DNA of 64,000 nucleotides from HXMU1420-2 sp040830545. Its GTDB lineage: Bacteria; Pseudomonadota; Alphaproteobacteria; Rhodobacterales; Rhodobacteraceae. The notes beneath the pieces were generated by a model. The model saw only the letters and a program-made list of their open reading frames with translations. It ran no database searches and was not told the origin of the DNA. The stretch's first letter is position 1, and every line of letters starts with the position of its first letter. This document shows, piece after piece, positions 60,874 to 64,000 of this stretch. The translations under genes and the position numbers were made by a program. The stretch lies in assembly GCA_040830545.1 (NCBI GenBank), contig JBFOMB010000008.1, forward strand, positions 135,361 through 199,360, read 5' to 3'.

Positions 60874-61857
60874 ATGGATAGAAACCCGGATCAAAAGCGC
60901 GCAGTTCAGTATCTGTACCCGCCGGTCGACCCGTTCGATCAGCGGATGGTCGATGTTGGCCAGTCTCACCGCGTCTATATGGAACAATGCGGTAATCCTG
61001 ATGGGATACCGGTTGTGGTGTTGCATGGCGGGCCCGGCGGCGGCTGTAGCCCCGCGATGCGGCGGTATTTCGATCCGGCGCGCTACCGAATCATTCTGTT
61101 CGATCAGCGCGGCTGTGGCCGGTCGCGTCCTCATGCCAGCGTGAAGGACAACACGACCTGGCATCTGGTCAACGACATCGAAATCATGCGCGAGCTTTTG
61201 GACATCGACCGCTGGTGCGTGTTTGGCGGCAGTTGGGGCGCGACGCTGGCACTGATCTACGCGCAGACGCACCCGGATCGCGCCTCGCATCTGATTCTGC
61301 GCGGCGTGTTTACCATGACGCAGGCGGAACTGGACTGGTTCTATGGCGGCGGGGCCGGGAAATTCTGGCCCGAGACGTGGGAGCGGTTTGTCGCTCCGAT
61401 CCCTGAGGACGAGCGTGACGACCTGATTGCCGCCTATCACCGGCGGCTGTTCAGCGGCAATGTGGCCGAGGAAATCAAATACGGGCGCTGCTGGTCGGCG
61501 TGGGAAAATGCGCTGGCCTCGATCCATTCGTCGGGTTCGTCGGGGGAAAGCCCCGGAGAATACGCGCGGACCTTTGCGCGGCTGGAAAACCACTACTTCA
61601 CCCACGCCGGGTTCCTGGAGGAAGACGGTCAGATCCTGAAGAACATGGACCGGATCGCGCATATACCGGGCGTGGTGGTGCAGGGGCGGTACGACATGAT
61701 CTGCCCGCCGACCTCGGCCTGGGAATTGACGCGGCGCTGGCCCAATTCGGACCTGCGAATGATCCGAAACGCGGGGCATGCGCTGTCAGAACCGGGGATC
61801 AGTGCCGAACTGGTGCGCATCATGGACGAGATCGCTGAAAGCGCAGAGGTCGCATGA
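60874..61857 (+). CDS. pip: Prolyl aminopeptidase
   Basis: A 327-residue alpha/beta-hydrolase that removes N-terminal proline from peptides. HGGPGGG (51-57) is the oxyanion region, GGSWGATL holds nucleophile S120, and the C-terminal NAGHALSEP carries the catalytic His. Overlaps the next gene as ATGA. Confidence 0.94.
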   Translation: MDRNPDQKRAVQYLYPPVDPFDQRMVDVGQSHRVYMEQCGNPDGIPVVVLHGGPGGGCSPAMRRYFDPARYRIILFDQRGCGRSRPHASVKDNTTWHLVNDIEIMRELLDIDRWCVFGGSWGATLALIYAQTHPDRASHLILRGVFTMTQAELDWFYGGGAGKFWPETWERFVAPIPEDERDDLIAAYHRRLFSGNVAEEIKYGRCWSAWENALASIHSSGSSGESPGEYARTFARLENHYFTHAGFLEEDGQILKNMDRIAHIPGVVVQGRYDMICPPTSAWELTRRWPNSDLRMIRNAGHALSEPGISAELVRIMDEIAESAEVA

Positions 61858-62672
61858 CACGTTTTGACCGTCGTGCCCTGTTTGCGTCCGGTGCTGCCGC
61901 TGCCCTTTTGGCGGCGACGGGCATGTCGCTGGCTGCGACGCCGAAACGCGGCGGGCATCTGCGTATTGCTGTGCCGCGTGCCGATGGGTTGGCGCCCGCG
62001 GCCTCGGCAGCAGTGTTTGAAACCCTGACTGAACTGACGCCCGACGGAGTTTTGCGCGGGCGGCTGGCAACCGGTTGGCACAGCACGCAGAACGCGGCGG
62101 TCTGGGTTCTGACGCTGCGGACGGATGCATCGTTTCATGACGGTGCCCCGGTGCGGGCCGAGGACGTGGCCGTATCACTGGAACATGCGCCCATCGGATT
62201 GCCCGCGCTGGTCGACATTGCCCTGACCGGGCCGGATGGCGTGCGGCTGACATTGGCGGACAGCGACCCGCATCTGCCGATCCGGCTGGCTGGATCGGAT
62301 TGTATCATTTGCCCTGCGACGAATCAGGGCGGGCTGATTGGCAGCGGGCTCTATGCCGTGCGCCATGTTACGGCAGGTGGCGGATTGGCGGCGGTTCGTG
62401 TGGACGACCACTATCTGGCCGAAGAGGCCGGGTGGGCCGACAAGGTCGACATCGTTGCCATGTCCGATCCCGGTATCCGGGCTGAGGCGCTGGGTGACGG
62501 CATGGTCGAAGCGGCGGTTTTCCCCGAAGAAACCCGGCTGGCGCAGTATTCCGGGTTGCGGCGTTTGCCACTGTCCGGTGCGCCGGAACTGGTGCTGTCT
62601 GACCGGGTCGGCTGTGCCCCGGCGACGGCAGGCATGGACAGCCGGATGGCAGAACGGCTGTGGCTGGAGTGA
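61854..62672 (+). CDS. Short, Tat-exported extracellular solute-binding protein (family 5-like)
   Basis: A 272-residue protein with a twin-arginine signal (FDRRALFASGAAAALLAATGMSLAA) followed by the start of a peptide/nickel-binding fold (GGHLRIAVPRADGLAPAASAAVFETLTELTPDGVLRGRLATGWH...WVLTLRTDASFHDGAPVRAEDV). Typical members have 500-550 residues, so about half is missing, and no transporter genes adjoin. It may be a natural short form or a decayed gene. Coupled to pip. Confidence 0.7.
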   Translation: MTRFDRRALFASGAAAALLAATGMSLAATPKRGGHLRIAVPRADGLAPAASAAVFETLTELTPDGVLRGRLATGWHSTQNAAVWVLTLRTDASFHDGAPVRAEDVAVSLEHAPIGLPALVDIALTGPDGVRLTLADSDPHLPIRLAGSDCIICPATNQGGLIGSGLYAVRHVTAGGGLAAVRVDDHYLAEEAGWADKVDIVAMSDPGIRAEALGDGMVEAAVFPEETRLAQYSGLRRLPLSGAPELVLSDRVGCAPATAGMDSRMAERLWLE

Positions 62673-62736
62673 TCGGCCGGTATCGGCCCTTGCGGTTTGC
62701 GCAGGGTTTTCATATATGACGATCAACAGCGGCACT

Positions 62737-62753
62737 TTGGTTCCCTGAACCAA
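62737..62753 (+). promoter_or_regulatory. Hairpin in the rimP-nusA leader
   Basis: TTGGTTC-cct-GAACCAA, 7-bp arms, lies just before the terminator at 62772. The combination of an upstream stem and an intrinsic terminator ahead of rimP looks like an attenuator, plausible because NusA acts at such sites. Confidence 0.4.
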
Positions 62754-62771
62754 GGTTCCACCGGAAGTCAG

Positions 62772-62796
62772 ACGGGCCGCGGGCCCGTTTTTTTTT
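62772..62796 (+). terminator. Intrinsic terminator upstream of rimP
   Basis: ACGGGCC-gcg-GGCCCGT followed by nine T. It either ends the pip/solute-binding transcript or acts as an attenuator of rimP-nusA; the gap to the rimP ATG is only 24 bases, so a rimP promoter must lie before it or overlap it. Confidence 0.85.
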
Positions 62797-62820
62797 GCGC
62801 CCGTTTTGTGGGTAGGTAGA

Positions 62821-63399
62821 ATGTCGAACGATCTGATAGCGAAATCGGCGATGGATCGCCGCCTGGCCGAGATCATCACGCCCGTGATCGAGGATTTGGG
62901 ATTCGAATTGGTCCGGGTGCGGCTGATGTCTGGCAAATCGCCGACCTTGCAGGTCATGGCGGATCGCGCGGGTGGCGGCATCGAAGTGGACGATTGCGCG
63001 GCGATTTCCAACGGGATCAGCGCGATTCTGGATGTGGAAGACCCGATTGTGGACGCCTACACGCTGGAGGTGTCGAGCCCCGGAATTGACCGCCCCCTGA
63101 CGCGGCTGAAGGATTTCGATCTGTTCGAAGGCTACGAGGCCAAGCTGGAAACAGCCGAACTGATCGATGGCCGCCGCCGGTTCAAAGGCGAACTGGCCGG
63201 AATCGAGGACGACGAAGTCCTGATCAACATCGAAGAAGGTACGGTCGGGCTGAAATTCGACTGGCTCAGCGATGCCAAGCTGGTCCTGACCGATGATCTG
63301 ATCAAGGAAATGCTGCGTCAGCGGAAGACCGCAGGAGCGCTAAACGAAGACAATTTCGACGAGATAGAGACAGAGACACCGAAAGTGGAGGGTGAGTGA
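62821..63399 (+). CDS. rimP: Ribosome maturation factor RimP
   Basis: A 192-residue factor for 30S subunit maturation. Family region ELVRVRLMSGKSPTLQVMADR, then ISAILDVEDPIVDAYTLEVSSPGIDRPL. The start is ATG 62821 with GTAGGTAG before it. Its TGA overlaps the nusA ATG. Confidence 0.95.
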   Translation: MSNDLIAKSAMDRRLAEIITPVIEDLGFELVRVRLMSGKSPTLQVMADRAGGGIEVDDCAAISNGISAILDVEDPIVDAYTLEVSSPGIDRPLTRLKDFDLFEGYEAKLETAELIDGRRRFKGELAGIEDDEVLINIEEGTVGLKFDWLSDAKLVLTDDLIKEMLRQRKTAGALNEDNFDEIETETPKVEGE

Positions 63400-64000
63400 T
63401 GGCGATCACATCAGCAAACCAGCTGGAGCTGCTGCAAACGGCCGAGGCCGTGGCCCGCGAAAAGATGATCGACCCCGGTCTGGTGGTCGAAGCGATGGAA
63501 GAAAGCCTGGCCCGTGCTGCCAAGAGCCGTTACGGCGCGGAAATGGACATCCGCGTGTCCATCGACCGCCGCACCGGCAAGGCCACGTTCACCCGCGTCC
63601 GCACCGTGGTCGAAGAAGAAGAGCTGGAAAACTACCAGGCTGAATTCACCGTTGAGCAGGCCAAACAGTATCTGGACAACCCCAAGGTCGGAGACCAGTT
63701 CATCGAAGAGGTCCCGCCGGTCGAAATGGGTCGGATTGCAGCGCAGTCGGCCAAGCAGGTGATCCTACAGAAGGTGCGCGAAGCCGAACGGGATCGTCAG
63801 TACGAAGAATTCAAGGATCGCGCCGGGACCATCATCAACGGTCTGGTCAAACGCGAGGAATACGGCAATGTCATCGTCGACGTGGGCGCAGGCGAAGCTG
63901 TGCTGCGTCGTAATGAAAAGATCGGCCGCGAATCCTATCGCCCGAATGACCGCATCCGCGTCTACATCAAGGATGTGCGCCGCGAACCGCGCGGGCCGCA
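63399..64000 (+). CDS. nusA: Transcription termination/antitermination factor NusA (5' part)
   Basis: The first 200 codons of nusA, cut by the window end. It opens MAITSANQLELLQTAEAV and continues through the N-terminal RNA-polymerase-binding domain (KQVILQKVREAERDRQYEEFKDRAG) into the S1 domain (VIVDVGAGEAVLRRNEKIGRESYRPNDRIRVYIKDV). Overlaps the rimP stop as TGATG, the classic rimP-nusA operon order. Confidence 0.96.
   Translation, partial: MAITSANQLELLQTAEAVAREKMIDPGLVVEAMEESLARAAKSRYGAEMDIRVSIDRRTGKATFTRVRTVVEEEELENYQAEFTVEQAKQYLDNPKVGDQFIEEVPPVEMGRIAAQSAKQVILQKVREAERDRQYEEFKDRAGTIINGLVKREEYGNVIVDVGAGEAVLRRNEKIGRESYRPNDRIRVYIKDVRREPRGP

Noticed and set aside
62709..62719. TTCATATATGA resembling the operators at 2950-2980
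   Set aside because: Only one imperfect copy, no second site, and an unrelated gene context; likely chance.

Overview
The window looks like a chromosome segment of a roseobacter-type alphaproteobacterium (Rhodobacterales). I infer this from GC-rich, strongly third-position-biased codons, the set of housekeeping genes (hemY, a COG4223-type protein, hemD, tsaD, gpsA, an EVE-domain gene, ahcY, hemH, ubiG, rimP-nusA) and the mobile-element gene families. No species can be named from sequence alone.

Layout. 1-4635 is a sugar-acid catabolic cluster on the minus strand: a UxaA-type altronate dehydratase and the ATPase and permease of a monosaccharide ABC importer, with two TTCATATATGAA operators in front of the ATPase. 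About 4702-40529 is a 35.8 kb integrative mobilizable element inserted at the 3' end of a tRNA-Thr(CGT) gene. 40730-64000 is the conserved chromosome: heme synthesis (hemY, hemD, hemH), tsaD-gpsA, a small exported diheme peroxidase operon, ahcY, envelope genes, a glutaredoxin-nitrilase-MarR operon, ubiG, a prolyl aminopeptidase, and the start of rimP-nusA.

The element. Its right-end serine recombinase reads in frame through attR and across the tRNA on the opposite strand. Joining the two ends at a shared ATGG predicts a shorter native C-terminus. MobC and relaxase genes lie at the left end and a VirD4/TraG coupling protein at the right end. No type IV secretion channel is visible, so transfer would need a helper. 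ArdA antirestriction sits just inside the relaxase.

The defence cargo is two divergent blocks around one short intergenic region. The left block (minus strand) is a translationally coupled operon: ComEC-like metallo-beta-lactamase-fold protein, a single-chain E2-E1-JAB ubiquitin-like conjugation protein, and a patatin phospholipase. The right block (plus strand) is a BrxR/CapW-like WYL regulator, then an SNF2 helicase with DUF3883, a sacsin-type GHKL ATPase, a DUF1156 adenine methyltransferase and a DUF499 ATPase with an N-terminal HEPN RNase-like domain. Two copies of RTATA-N5-TATAC lie between the blocks and could let the WYL protein control both. The left block resembles the ancillary and effector parts of CBASS but has no CD-NTase, and is the best candidate for a poorly described system.

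Further cargo at 27.9-38.6 kb is AT-richer and patchy: an RTX-type secreted protein, a membrane-anchored protein, a DsbA-like operon facing a lone tyrosine recombinase across twin 20-bp palindromes, an ankyrin/unknown gene pair, and small mobile-element proteins. About half of these have no recognisable function.
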